Shown: one piece after another, positions 17,568 to 28,397 of the stretch
How the letters are laid out: each line of letters starts with the position of its first letter
Position numbering within the stretch: position 1 is the stretch's first letter
Program-made: the position numbers and the translations under genes
From: JAUQQI01 sp040289115
Lineage (GTDB): Bacteria; Chloroflexota; Dehalococcoidia; JAUQQI01
Assembly: GCA_040289115.1 (NCBI GenBank)
Contig: PSKS01000005.1
Location: 39,262-103,261 of the forward strand
Direction: 5' to 3'
Length of the DNA stretch: 64,000 nt
The notes under the pieces: generated by a model
Databases searched by the model: none
Seen by the model: only the letters and a program-made list of their open reading frames with translations
Told to the model about the DNA's origin: nothing

Positions 17568-18110
17568 TCAGCGGGTAACTTTGTAGGTGTATTCGACCTG
17601 AACCGGATTTCGAACGGTGTTCACCACCGGGGAGAGGTTGACGGCCCGGTGGACGATCTCCTCAAGGAGGGCGGGGTCGGCATCACAGTTTACATAGATG
17701 GTCGCCTTAATCTGGTTGTAGCCCGGGTTGCCCTCCCCCAGGCCCAGGAAGGAGGGGATATCAATGGTCCCCTCAACCTCAATCTCCAGCTCGTAAACCC
17801 GGACCTCCCGAAGGGCGGCGTTGGCGGCGAAGCCCACGGCGATGCAGCCGCCGATGGCCCCGAGCAGGGCCTCGCTGGCGGCCATGGCCCGGTTGCGGCC
17901 GCCGAGCCACTCGGGCTCATCGTAACCGTGAGGGGGCACGTCCCGGGTGTAGGCCTGACTGTGGAAACCGTCCACCCAGCGGACCCTAACCTTGCGGCCG
18001 TAGCGGGCCAGCTCGGCCGCAACCTGCGGGTTGGTGTCAATGGTGGCGGCCAGGGATACCACCGTCTGCAGGTCGACGCCGTTAAGGCGAATGGTTCGTT
18101 GCTCGGCCAT
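17568..18110 (-). CDS. OsmC family protein with one of the two canonical cysteines
   Basis: 180 residues from ATG 18110, which has GGGAGG nine bases upstream; the longer frame to 18170 would cover the promoter. OsmC/Ohr proteins are thiol peroxidases for organic hydroperoxides. The helix with the first cysteine is clear (SEALLGAIGGCIAVGFAAN). The second position, normally Cys in a xxCPVS context, reads HRAVNLSPVVNTV, so the peroxidatic pair is incomplete. It may serve as a single-thiol reductase or a binding protein. First gene of the seven-gene operon, under a near-consensus promoter with a palindrome over its -35. Confidence 0.82.
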   Translation of the reverse strand: MAEQRTIRLNGVDLQTVVSLAATIDTNPQVAAELARYGRKVRVRWVDGFHSQAYTRDVPPHGYDEPEWLGGRNRAMAASEALLGAIGGCIAVGFAANAALREVRVYELEIEVEGTIDIPSFLGLGEGNPGYNQIKATIYVNCDADPALLEEIVHRAVNLSPVVNTVRNPVQVEYTYKVTR

Positions 18111-18141
18111 AGGGCAAACCTCCCGGCTCCCTTTTGCCCTA

Positions 18142-18170
18142 ATTATATAAAACTTGACTGTTAAAGTCAA
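18142..18170 (-). promoter_or_regulatory. Near-consensus sigma70 promoter for the OsmC/diiron/ABC operon
   Basis: On the minus strand TTGACT (18165-18170) and TATAAT (18142-18147) are 17 bases apart. Transcription would start near 18135, about 25 bases before the OsmC ATG. This is one of the strongest-looking promoters in the window and its -35 lies inside an inverted repeat. Confidence 0.8.
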
Positions 18171-18174
18171 CTTT
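18150..18174. promoter_or_regulatory. Candidate operator: inverted repeat over the -35 box
   Basis: Arms aaacttgact (18150-18159) and agtcaacttt (18165-18174) match as inverted repeats at 9 of 10 positions with a 5-base centre gttaa. The right arm contains the -35 of the leftward promoter, so a bound dimer would block RNA polymerase. This suggests repression of the OsmC operon by an unlinked regulator. Confidence 0.55.
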
Positions 18175-18207
18175 GTCCCTAGGTCGAATCTGCCTTTGGG
18201 TTAAAAT

Positions 18208-19422
18208 GTGAGCGGTGTGCGGCGTCTGGGGCTTTTGATTCTGGGCCTTTATCTCGGGCTGGTGGCCGGCTGTTTCCAGCCGGCGTCCCCGGTTCTCCGC
18301 AATCCTGGGACCCCCTCGCCCGTTCCCTCCCCGCCCGTGGCCAGTCCCACCGCCCCGGCCACTCCGCCCCCGACCGTGGCAACCCCCGGGCCGCTGGCCC
18401 TCCGGGTCGAGGTGGTCGCAGCCGGCCTTCAGGCCCCCTGGGCCCTGGCCTTCGCCCCGGACGGCCGAATCTTCGTCACCGAGCGGCCGGGCCGGGTCCG
18501 GGTCATCTCCGGAGGGGCTCTCCTTCCCGAGCCCTGGGCTACAGTGCCCGTCGCCGAGCGGGCCGGCTCCGAATCGGGCCTCATGGGCATCGCCATTGAT
18601 CCGGACTTTCGGGCCAACGGCTTTGTGTATATTTATTACACTTACCAGGAGCAGGGCCGCCTCTGGAACCGGCTGGGGCGGCTTGTGGACCGTAACGGTC
18701 GGGGCGAGGTGAACAGGGTACTTCTGGACCAGATTCCCGGGGCATCCATTCACGACGGCGGCCGGCTCCGGTTCGGGCCCGACGGCAAGCTTTACCTGAC
18801 GGTGGGAGACGCCGCGGTCGCCGAGAATGCCCAAAATTTAAGCTCTTTAAACGGCAAAATCCTCCGCCTTAATCCCGACGGGACGGTACCCCCCGACAAC
18901 CCCTTCCCCGGTTCGCCCGTCTACGCCCTCGGCCTGCGCAATCCCCAGGGCCTCGCCTGGCACCCGATTACCCGTCAGCTCTTCGCCTCCGACCACGGTC
19001 CCAGCGGCGGTCCGCCCAACTGCTGTCACGACGAGCTTAACCTGATCGAGGCCGGGGGTAACTACGGCTGGCCGGCCGTTTTCGGGGTGGGCGGCGCCCC
19101 CAGGTTTATCGAGCCCATCCTGGAGAGTGGCACCGAGACCTGGGCCCCCTCGGGCATCGATTTCGGCACGGACGGCCCGGTTCGGGGGGTGCTCTTTATA
19201 GCAGCCCTGCGGGGGCAGCACCTGCGCCTCGTCTGGCTGGCGTCCCCGGACTTCCGCCGGGTCGAGCGGCAGGAAGTGCTTTTCCAGAACGAGTACGGCC
19301 GGTTGCGGGACGTGGTGGCCGGGCCGGATGGGGCCCTCTATATCCTGACGAGCAACCGGGACGGGCGGGGCTCCCCCCGACCAGGCGACGACAAGCTTTT
19401 GCGGGTGACCTTTGGACCCTAA
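18208..19422 (+). CDS. PQQ-dependent sugar dehydrogenase family lipoprotein
   Basis: A 404-residue exported protein. A short signal peptide ends in lipobox LVAGC, followed by a Pro/Thr/Ala linker. A soluble glucose/sorbosone dehydrogenase-type six-bladed propeller follows: LQAPWALAFAPDGRIFVTERPGRVRVI, GLMGIAIDPDF, IHDGGRLRFGPDGKLYLTVGD and LGLRNPQGLAWHP. The family oxidises aldoses at the cell surface with PQQ. GTG 18208 is the longest start; GTG 18217 also works and lies closer to the MRRLGLL-type signal. A TAAAAT at 18202-18207 is a possible -10 that would favour the later one. Its last 4 bases overlap the convergent MBL gene. Confidence 0.85.
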   Translation: MSGVRRLGLLILGLYLGLVAGCFQPASPVLRNPGTPSPVPSPPVASPTAPATPPPTVATPGPLALRVEVVAAGLQAPWALAFAPDGRIFVTERPGRVRVISGGALLPEPWATVPVAERAGSESGLMGIAIDPDFRANGFVYIYYTYQEQGRLWNRLGRLVDRNGRGEVNRVLLDQIPGASIHDGGRLRFGPDGKLYLTVGDAAVAENAQNLSSLNGKILRLNPDGTVPPDNPFPGSPVYALGLRNPQGLAWHPITRQLFASDHGPSGGPPNCCHDELNLIEAGGNYGWPAVFGVGGAPRFIEPILESGTETWAPSGIDFGTDGPVRGVLFIAALRGQHLRLVWLASPDFRRVERQEVLFQNEYGRLRDVVAGPDGALYILTSNRDGRGSPRPGDDKLLRVTFGP

Positions 19423-20405
19423 GCTTGGGCCTGCCAGTAGACGGTGCCGTTTACCGCCTTCGACCGGACCCGGCCGACGGATTCCAGGTAGCGCAGGTGG
19501 GCCAGGGTCTCCATCAGGGCCATCCGCCGGGCCCAGGGGGAGAAGGTCTCCCAGGGGCCGATATTCCAGGGGATGAGGCCGGCCACCTCGTAGGCCGTCC
19601 GGGCCCCGTCCCGGAGGGCCCCAAGGATCTGGCGGTTTCGCTCCTCATGGTGCTCCATTATCTCCCGAACCCGGCGGCGAAGGTCGGTAAAGGCGTACTC
19701 ATGGGCCGGGAGCACAAGGCCGACGTCCAGCTCGGCCACCGCCGCCAGGGACTGCAGGTATTCGCCCAGGGGATTTTCGGCCCCGTCGGGGTGCAGGCTC
19801 ACGTTGGGGGTAATGTTGGGTAGAACGTGGTCGCCGGCGATGAGGAGCCGTTCGGCCTCGGCGTAGAGGCAGACATGGCCTGGGGAATGGCCGGGTGTGA
19901 AAATTACCCGAAAGCGGCGCTCGCCGGCCATAATCTCCTCCCCGCCCCGCAGGGTTATATCGGGAAGGGCCGGCTGGAGAAAGGCCCGGCCTCCCATGGC
20001 CGACTCCTCCAGCCGGCCAATGTCCCCATCCGGCATCCCGTGCTGCCGGAGCCAAGCGTGTAGCTGGGCGGCGAAGCCTTCCGGGGCCCGGTAACGGGAC
20101 CGGACCAGCTCGGCCTCCCGCTCGTGTAGGTAAAGTTTGGCGCCCGACAGGGCCTTGACCCGGCCGGCCAGGCCGTAATGGTCCGGGTGAAAGTGGGTTA
20201 TTAGGACCTCTTTGATATCCCCGAAGTCAGCCCCCAGCCGACCGAGCTGGTCGGCCAGGGCATCGAAGGCTTCGGGTGCGTCCCAGCCGCAGTCCACCAG
20301 CAGGTAGCCGTCGGGCCGGCGGATTAAGTAGGCGAGCAGGTAGCCCAGGGGGTTGTCAGGGATGGGCACCTTTAGCTGATAAATTCCCGAAACGACCTCT
20401 TCCAT
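19419..20405 (-). CDS. Metallo-beta-lactamase fold hydrolase with C-terminal winged-helix-like region
   Basis: 328 residues. The binuclear zinc motif is ITHFHPDHYGLAG at about residues 70-82, with further ligands in TPGHSPGHVCLY, AGDHVLP and LPAHEY. The C-terminal 80 residues (EERNRQILGALRDGARTAYEVAGLI onwards) match the helical extension of LACTB2/RNase Z-like MBL proteins. Function may be thioesterase, glyoxalase II-like or nuclease; I cannot choose. A Glu/Asp-rich N-terminus lacks a signal peptide, so it is cytosolic. Confidence 0.83.
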   Translation of the reverse strand: MEEVVSGIYQLKVPIPDNPLGYLLAYLIRRPDGYLLVDCGWDAPEAFDALADQLGRLGADFGDIKEVLITHFHPDHYGLAGRVKALSGAKLYLHEREAELVRSRYRAPEGFAAQLHAWLRQHGMPDGDIGRLEESAMGGRAFLQPALPDITLRGGEEIMAGERRFRVIFTPGHSPGHVCLYAEAERLLIAGDHVLPNITPNVSLHPDGAENPLGEYLQSLAAVAELDVGLVLPAHEYAFTDLRRRVREIMEHHEERNRQILGALRDGARTAYEVAGLIPWNIGPWETFSPWARRMALMETLAHLRYLESVGRVRSKAVNGTVYWQAQA

Positions 20406-20422
20406 GGCCTTGGGTTTACTCC

Positions 20423-21445
20423 TTAAGCGATCTCAGCAAAAACCTTGAGGGCGTAGTCGATATCTTCGCAGGTTATCCCGTAGTGGGTCACCATCCGAAC
20501 CGGGTTCTGGGATGCGGCCAGCTTGATGCCCCGCTTGGCGGCCTCGGCCACGAACTCGGGTACCGGTCGCCTCAGGACCTCGACGAAGACGATGTTGGTG
20601 TCTACCTTCGGCTGGGCCAGGCGCAGGCCCAAAATCTGCTTGATGCCTTCGGCCAGTCGGCGGGCGTTTTCGTGGTCCTCTTCGAGCCGGTCCACCATCG
20701 TCTCCAGGGCGACGATGCCGGCCGCGGCGATGATACCGGCCTGGCGCATTCCCCCGCCCAGCATCTTGCGGAACTTACGGGCCCGGGCGATGAACTCCCG
20801 GCTCCCGGCCAGGATGGAACCCACGGGGCAGGCCAGGCCCTTGGAGAGGGAGAAGCAGACCGAGTCGGCGTCGCAGACCAGGGCCTTAACGTCGACCTTA
20901 AGGGCGACGGCGGCGTTGAAGATTCGTGCGCCGTCGATGTGGACCTTCAGGCCGTGACGCCGGGCCACGTCGATGAGGGTCCGGGTCTGCTCCGGGGTAA
21001 GGGCGGCCCCCCCGCACCGGTTGTGGGTGTTTTCCAGGCAGAGCAGGCGACTGGTCGGGTAGTGGATATTTTCGGCCCGGATGGCCGCCTCCACCTCGGC
21101 CGGGTCCATGGTGCCGTCGGGGAGGTTGCGGACGGTTCGGACGTGGACCCCGCCCAGGGCCGAGGCACCACCAACCTCGTTGAGAAAGATGTGGCTTTGA
21201 GCGCCGACGATTATCTCGTCGCCCCGCTGGGTGTGGGTCAAGACCGCCAGCAGGTTGCTCATCGTCCCCGAGGCGGTGAGCAGCGCCGCCTCCTTGCCCA
21301 GTATCTCGGCGGCCATCGCCTCCAGCCGGTTCACGGTCGGGTCTTCCCCGAAGACATCGTCACCCAGCTCGGCCTTGGCGATGGCCTCCCGCATGGCCGG
21401 GGTCGGCAGGGTAACGGTGTCGCTTCGAAGGTCAACGATTTTCAT
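20423..21445 (-). CDS. ltaE: L-threonine aldolase (low-specificity)
   Basis: 340 residues from ATG 21445, preceded by GAAGGAGGT; the longer open frame overlaps the CPBP gene. A fold-type I PLP enzyme that cleaves threonine or allo-threonine to glycine and acetaldehyde. It starts MKIVDLRSDTVTLPTPAMREA. GDDVFGEDPTVNRLE, ASGTMSNLLAVL, ENTHNRCGG and HIDGARIFNAAVAL follow, with the PLP lysine in VCFSLSKGLACPVGS. Complete and of normal length. It is translated together with the CPBP protease gene, whose stop lies 14 bases inside it. Confidence 0.92.
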   Translation of the reverse strand: MKIVDLRSDTVTLPTPAMREAIAKAELGDDVFGEDPTVNRLEAMAAEILGKEAALLTASGTMSNLLAVLTHTQRGDEIIVGAQSHIFLNEVGGASALGGVHVRTVRNLPDGTMDPAEVEAAIRAENIHYPTSRLLCLENTHNRCGGAALTPEQTRTLIDVARRHGLKVHIDGARIFNAAVALKVDVKALVCDADSVCFSLSKGLACPVGSILAGSREFIARARKFRKMLGGGMRQAGIIAAAGIVALETMVDRLEEDHENARRLAEGIKQILGLRLAQPKVDTNIVFVEVLRRPVPEFVAEAAKRGIKLAASQNPVRMVTHYGITCEDIDYALKVFAEIA

Positions 21446-22151
21446 AGTGACCTCCTTCGGCCTCGGCAAGTTTAAGCCAGTGGGGGAAGCGGGCGGCCAG
21501 GGCCAGCTGGCCGGCATTGAACACAAAGTGACAGACCCAGGGGGCCAGCAGGCCGTTTCGCCAGAGGAAGATAAACCCCAGGTAGACGCTGGCCAGGCCA
21601 GCCAGCACCACCCCAAGCTTGCCCTGGGGCAGGTGGGCCAGGCCGAAAAACACCCCGACGGCTAGGTTAAGGCCCACGGGCGGGAAAAACCGGTCGAACA
21701 CGCCTAAAAGCAGGCCCCGGAAAAAGAGCTCCTCCTGGAAGGACGCCAAGAGGAGGCCCCCAAGTACGGGGGGCCATTCAGCCGGGCGCCGTGGCAGGAT
21801 CGCCCGGATTATCCCGGCCCGGTAGATGCCCGGCCCGAAGACGGCCAGGCCACCGGCGGCGACCAGGTTGATGACCACTAGGGCTACCATCCCCAGCCCC
21901 ACCCCGAGGAGGGCCTCGGCGAGCCCGAAGCCTTTAAGGCCCAGCTCGGCCGGCGGGTCGCCCACCAGGGCGGCGATGACGAACGTCAAACCGATAAGGA
22001 CGAGCCGGAAGAGGTTCTCCACCGGGGAAAGCAAAGGGTTTACCTGGGGCCTGAAGTGCCGGAGCAGGACCGAAGTTCGGTAAGCCCCGGCCAGAATCAC
22101 CAAGAGCAGCAGCAGGGCCAGGCCCAAGGCGAGCAGGTCAGACCCGGTCAC
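21432..22151 (-). CDS. CPBP family intramembrane metalloprotease (Abi/CAAX type)
   Basis: A 239-residue membrane protein with about six helices. The active-site motif EELFFRG (EExxxR) is in LLASFQEELFFRGLLLG near residue 140. The second motif FFGLAHL and third HFVFNAG supply the histidines. Bacterial members include bacteriocin-immunity and prenyl-protein protease-like proteins; the substrate is unknown. The GTG start overlaps the DinB stop and the stop overlaps ltaE, so three unrelated genes are tightly packed. Confidence 0.85.
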   Translation of the reverse strand: MTGSDLLALGLALLLLLVILAGAYRTSVLLRHFRPQVNPLLSPVENLFRLVLIGLTFVIAALVGDPPAELGLKGFGLAEALLGVGLGMVALVVINLVAAGGLAVFGPGIYRAGIIRAILPRRPAEWPPVLGGLLLASFQEELFFRGLLLGVFDRFFPPVGLNLAVGVFFGLAHLPQGKLGVVLAGLASVYLGFIFLWRNGLLAPWVCHFVFNAGQLALAARFPHWLKLAEAEGGHYENR

Positions 22152-22644
22152 TTTCGGGCTGCAGCTGTCGGACGGTGGCGTATACTTGGTCGACGTGGCC
22201 CCTTAAGTGCTCCACCAGCAGGTACTCGACCACCTGCGCTCCGGTTAGCTCGCCCCGGTCGGGGTGGATGGCGGTGCGGCCGAAAGCCTCGGCCGGGAGG
22301 CGGCCCAGCCGGGTTCGGGTCTCTTCGGCCACCCGGCTAAGACGCGCCCGGGCCTCTTCAGGGGTCTTGGGGCGGCCGTAGGTAAAGCCGTGGATCCGGC
22401 GCTGACGCTCGGCCTCGGTGCGCCGGCCGATGGCCGGCCGGTCCTCCCGGGCCAGCCTTTCGAGCTGGCCCACCCAGAAGTCCTGGGACTCGAGGGCATG
22501 GCCGATGACCTGGGCTACGGACCACTCATCGGGGGCGGGCGGCCGGTCGAAGAGGTCTGGGGGCACCGATTCAAGGGCCTCCAGCAGCCGGCGGTTAACG
22601 TCATCGACGGCCCGGATAAGCTCAAAAACGCGCCCTTCGCTCAT
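22138..22644 (-). CDS. DinB-like four-helix protein
   Basis: 168 residues from ATG 22644, selected because GGAGG lies eight bases upstream. DinB/YfiT-like helical bundle: RAVDDVNRRLLEALESVPPDLFDRPP, then DEWSVAQVIGHALESQDFWV with the first His, and VEYLLVEHLRGHVDQVY with the last two. The three histidines usually bind a divalent metal. Bacillithiol- or mycothiol-transferase-like activity is known for some relatives. No further specificity can be inferred. Confidence 0.82.
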   Translation of the reverse strand: MSEGRVFELIRAVDDVNRRLLEALESVPPDLFDRPPAPDEWSVAQVIGHALESQDFWVGQLERLAREDRPAIGRRTEAERQRRIHGFTYGRPKTPEEARARLSRVAEETRTRLGRLPAEAFGRTAIHPDRGELTGAQVVEYLLVEHLRGHVDQVYATVRQLQPESDRV

Positions 22645-22725
22645 AGTTAGGGCCTCCAGCGACGGGATTTCGCTCCTAAACACTTTACCCCCAGCCCCGG
22701 GGCCGGGTCAAACCGGCGGGCGAAC

Positions 22726-23142
22726 TTACTCAGATTCGACCAGCTCGATATTGTGCTCGATACGGGCCACGCCCCTGATGGTAGCGGCCACCGAACAGTA
22801 TTTCTCCTCCGAAAGCCTTACGGCGTCGGCAACGGCCTTGGAGTCGAGACCCCTGCCCTGCACCCGGTAGGTGACGACGACCCGCCGGAAGGCCCAGGGC
22901 GGGTCGGGATCCTGCTCGCCGGAGACGATAATCTCCAGGCCGGCGAGCCTCTGGCGCTTTTTTATCAGAATGTTCACCACGTCGTAGCCGGTGCAGGCCC
23001 CCAGGGCCAACAGGAGCAGCTCCGCCGGCTTGAGGCCGATGCTCCGCTCCGGGGGCAGACCCGAGATGACGACGCTGTGGCGGCTGCTGTCGACGCCGAC
23101 GAAGTTAAACTCGCCGACCCAACGGAGACTGACTTCAGCCAT
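22726..23142 (-). CDS. OsmC-like protein with both redox cysteines
   Basis: 138 residues. The first cysteine is in ELLLLALGACTGYDVVNIL and the second in SEEKYCSVAATI, so both positions of an OsmC/Ohr thiol peroxidase or YhfA-like protein are filled. The N-terminal strand EVSLRWVGEFNFVGVD and the IGLKPAELLL motif fit the YhfA-like branch. Monocistronic, divergent from uvrA. It differs from the operon OsmC at 17.6 kb, which lacks the second cysteine. Confidence 0.87.
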   Translation of the reverse strand: MAEVSLRWVGEFNFVGVDSSRHSVVISGLPPERSIGLKPAELLLLALGACTGYDVVNILIKKRQRLAGLEIIVSGEQDPDPPWAFRRVVVTYRVQGRGLDSKAVADAVRLSEEKYCSVAATIRGVARIEHNIELVESE

Positions 23143-23172
23143 TCTTGTAATACCTTGTTAGCTTGATATATT

Positions 23173-23202
23173 TTGTGGGTGTCCCGCCAGGCATGATACA
23201 AT
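23173..23202 (+). promoter_or_regulatory. Promoter of uvrA
   Basis: TTGTGG (23173-23178) and TACAAT (23197-23202) with 18 bases between. RNA would start near 23209, about five bases before the ATG at 23215, so the transcript is nearly leaderless and there is no Shine-Dalgarno. Confidence 0.5.
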
Positions 23203-23214
23203 ATCTGACTGGAT

Positions 23215-26100
<2,886 letters not shown>

Positions 26101-26146
26101 CCGGCTTGGCGGCGACCGGCCCCCATGTGGGATAGTTTAGGGAACG

Positions 26147-26398
26147 ATGCGCCGCTGTCCAAAGGTTAAGGTTTTCCGGGACGAAGACGGCCGCCCGGCC
26201 TACTTCTGTACCCACAAGGGCTGGGGCGGCCGCCGGGCCCGGTTCCTGCCGGCCTGCGTTTACGCCAAGGCCGACGGCATAAACCCCGAAACCGCCCCCT
26301 TCACCGGGGGCCAGCGGTTCGGCTTCTGCACCTACTACCGGGAGTACTTACGCCGCCTCCGGGAAGGCCTGGATACGACCAACATCCCCGAACGTTAG
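26147..26398 (+). CDS. Small uncharacterised cysteine-containing protein
   Basis: 83 residues, not recognised. The composition is basic, with four cysteines and many aromatics: MRRCPKVKVF, then PAYFCTHKGWGGRRARF, LPACVYAKADGI and RFGFCTYYREYLRRLREG. The spaced cysteines could form a small metal site. No signal peptide. It lies 46 bases after uvrA in the same direction, so it may be on the same transcript, and ends 6 bases before the convergent SDR gene. Confidence 0.5.
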   Translation: MRRCPKVKVFRDEDGRPAYFCTHKGWGGRRARFLPACVYAKADGINPETAPFTGGQRFGFCTYYREYLRRLREGLDTTNIPER

Positions 26399-26404
26399 GC
26401 CGCC

Positions 26405-27172
26405 CTAGCGGGGCGGCATCCGCAGGCCGCCGTCCAGCCGGATCACCTCCCCATTCAGCATCGGGTTCTCGATGATGTGCTGCACCAGCAGGGCGTACTC
26501 CTCGGGTCGGCCCAGGCGCTGGGGAAAGGGTATCTGCTGGGCCAGGGCGGCCCGAATCTCGGCCGGAAGCTGAGCCAGCATCGGCGTATCGAAGACCCCC
26601 GGGGCGATGGTAACGACCCGGATCCCGTTACGGGCCAGGTCCCGGGCAGCTGGGAGGGTCAGGCTGACGACGCCCCCCTTGGAAGCGGCATATGCCACCT
26701 GCCCGACCTGACCCTCGAAGGCGGCAACGGAGGCGGTGTTGACGATGACACCCCGCTCCCCCTCCTCATTGGGCTCATTTTGAGCCATGACCCAGGCCGC
26801 CAGCCGGAGGGCGTTGAAGGTACCGACCAGGTTAACCTGAACCACCCGGGCAAAACGCTCCAGGGAGTGGGGGCCGTCCCGGGTTATGGTGCGCTCGGCC
26901 AGGCCGATGCCGGCGCAATTGACCAGAATGTGCAGGGCACCAAAGCGGCCCACGGCAAGCTCCACTGCGGCCCGGGTTGAGGCTTCGTCGGTGACGTTGG
27001 TGAGGGCAAAGGCGGCGACCTCGCCCAGCTCCCGGGCCAGGGCTTCACCCGCCTCCCGGTTTAGGTCGGCGATGACCACCCGGGCGCCGAGGCCGGCCAA
27101 ATGCCGGACGGTGGCGGCCCCTAGTCCCGAGGCTCCACCGGTGACCAGGGCGACAGCATTGGCAACCTTCAA
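26405..27172 (-). CDS. SDR family 3-hydroxyacyl-CoA dehydrogenase (type II-like)
   Basis: 255 residues. NAD site TGGASGLGAATVRHLAG at about residues 11-27, Asp in VVIADLNRE selecting NAD over NADP, NCAGIG, and catalytic Ser-Tyr-Lys in NTASVAAFEGQVGQVAYAASKGG. The segment QNEPNEEGERGVIVNTASVAAFEGQ is typical of HSD10-like 2-methyl-3-hydroxyacyl-CoA dehydrogenases. It probably works in beta-oxidation with the acyl-CoA dehydrogenase 21 bases upstream. The same transcript has no thiolase or hydratase. Confidence 0.88.
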   Translation of the reverse strand: MKVANAVALVTGGASGLGAATVRHLAGLGARVVIADLNREAGEALARELGEVAAFALTNVTDEASTRAAVELAVGRFGALHILVNCAGIGLAERTITRDGPHSLERFARVVQVNLVGTFNALRLAAWVMAQNEPNEEGERGVIVNTASVAAFEGQVGQVAYAASKGGVVSLTLPAARDLARNGIRVVTIAPGVFDTPMLAQLPAEIRAALAQQIPFPQRLGRPEEYALLVQHIIENPMLNGEVIRLDGGLRMPPR

Positions 27173-27193
27173 GGTAACCTCCTCGTTGCGGGT

Positions 27194-28336
27194 CTAGGCA
27201 CCGCGGGCACCGGTCAGGTGCCGCAGCATGATGAGTCGCTGGATTTCACTGGTTCCCTCGTAGATCTGGAGCACCTTAGCGTCCCGCATGAGTTTGGCCA
27301 CAGGGAACTCCTCGCTGTAGCCGTAGCCCCCAAAGACCTGTACGGCTTCGGTTGCGGCCCACATGGCCGAGTCGGCGGCAAAAGCCTTGGCGTAGGCCGC
27401 TTCCAGACTGTTCCGCCGGCCGGCCGAGACCTTCCAGGCGGCATCATAGGTGAGCAGGCGGGCGGCGTGGGCCCGCATCCCCATCTCGGCGATTTTAAAC
27501 CCGACGGCCTGGAAATCGGCGATAGGCCGGCCGAAGGCCTGGCGCTGGGTGGCGTACCGGATGCACTCGTCCAAGCACCGCTGGATGATGCCGACGCCAA
27601 AGGCCCCAATCATGGGCCGGGAACGGTCGAAGACCTGCATCGCCAGCTTAAAGCCCTCGCCTTCGGGGCCGAGTAGGTTCTCTGGGGGCACCGGAACATC
27701 CTCAAAGACCACCTCGCAAGCGTCCGAGGCCCGCTGGCCCAGCTTTGGGAGCTTGCGGGTGACCTTTACGCCCCAGTCCCGCTCAACGATGAAGGCACTG
27801 ATGCCCCGGTGGCCGGCCTGCGGGTCGGTCTTGGCAAAGACGACGAAGAACTCGGCTTCCCAGGCATTGGAGATCCAGATTTTGGTTCCGCTGATTTTCC
27901 AGCCCCGGCCATCCCGGAGGGCCCGGGTCTTGATGGCCGCCACATCGGAGCCGGCCTCGGGTTCCGTGACGGCGTAGGCGGCGAAGCCGCCGTCGGCCAG
28001 CCGCCCAAGGTATTTCTTTTTCTGGGCTTCGTTCCCGGCCAGGACGATAGGGTCCGAGGCCAGGTTGTTGATGCCAAGGGCGGTAGCGATACCCGTGCAG
28101 GCCCAGGCGATCTCCTCCATTATGAGGTTAGATTCGAAGACCGAAAGGCCGGCCCCGCCGTACTCCCGGGGTATCGTCAGGTTTATAAGGCCGAGCTCCC
28201 GGGCCTTCTTTATGATGGGGTGAGGGAATTCGGCCGTCTGGTCGTAATAGGCGGCGACTGGGGCGACCTCCTGCCGGGCAAACTCCCGAGCCAAGCCCTG
28301 GATCATCACCTGTTCTTCGGTCAGGTCGAAATTCAT
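27194..28336 (-). CDS. Acyl-CoA dehydrogenase
   Basis: 380-residue FAD enzyme of beta-oxidation or branched-chain amino-acid degradation. N-terminal helix domain DLTEEQVMIQGLAREFARQEVAP. FAD/substrate strand YAVTEPEAGSDVAAI and KISGTKIWISNA. C-terminal arginine/FAD motif RQAFGRPIADFQAV. The catalytic base is the Glu in YEGTSEIQRLIM near residue 365, the position found in short- and medium-chain types. Good ribosome-binding site GGGAGGTT. It forms a two-gene unit with the type II hydroxyacyl-CoA dehydrogenase. Confidence 0.93.
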   Translation of the reverse strand: MNFDLTEEQVMIQGLAREFARQEVAPVAAYYDQTAEFPHPIIKKARELGLINLTIPREYGGAGLSVFESNLIMEEIAWACTGIATALGINNLASDPIVLAGNEAQKKKYLGRLADGGFAAYAVTEPEAGSDVAAIKTRALRDGRGWKISGTKIWISNAWEAEFFVVFAKTDPQAGHRGISAFIVERDWGVKVTRKLPKLGQRASDACEVVFEDVPVPPENLLGPEGEGFKLAMQVFDRSRPMIGAFGVGIIQRCLDECIRYATQRQAFGRPIADFQAVGFKIAEMGMRAHAARLLTYDAAWKVSAGRRNSLEAAYAKAFAADSAMWAATEAVQVFGGYGYSEEFPVAKLMRDAKVLQIYEGTSEIQRLIMLRHLTGARGA

Positions 28337-28397
28337 ACCGCAACCTCCCGAAAGCCAAACCTAAAGGGTATTTTAATCCGCCGGCCGACTCTACCGC

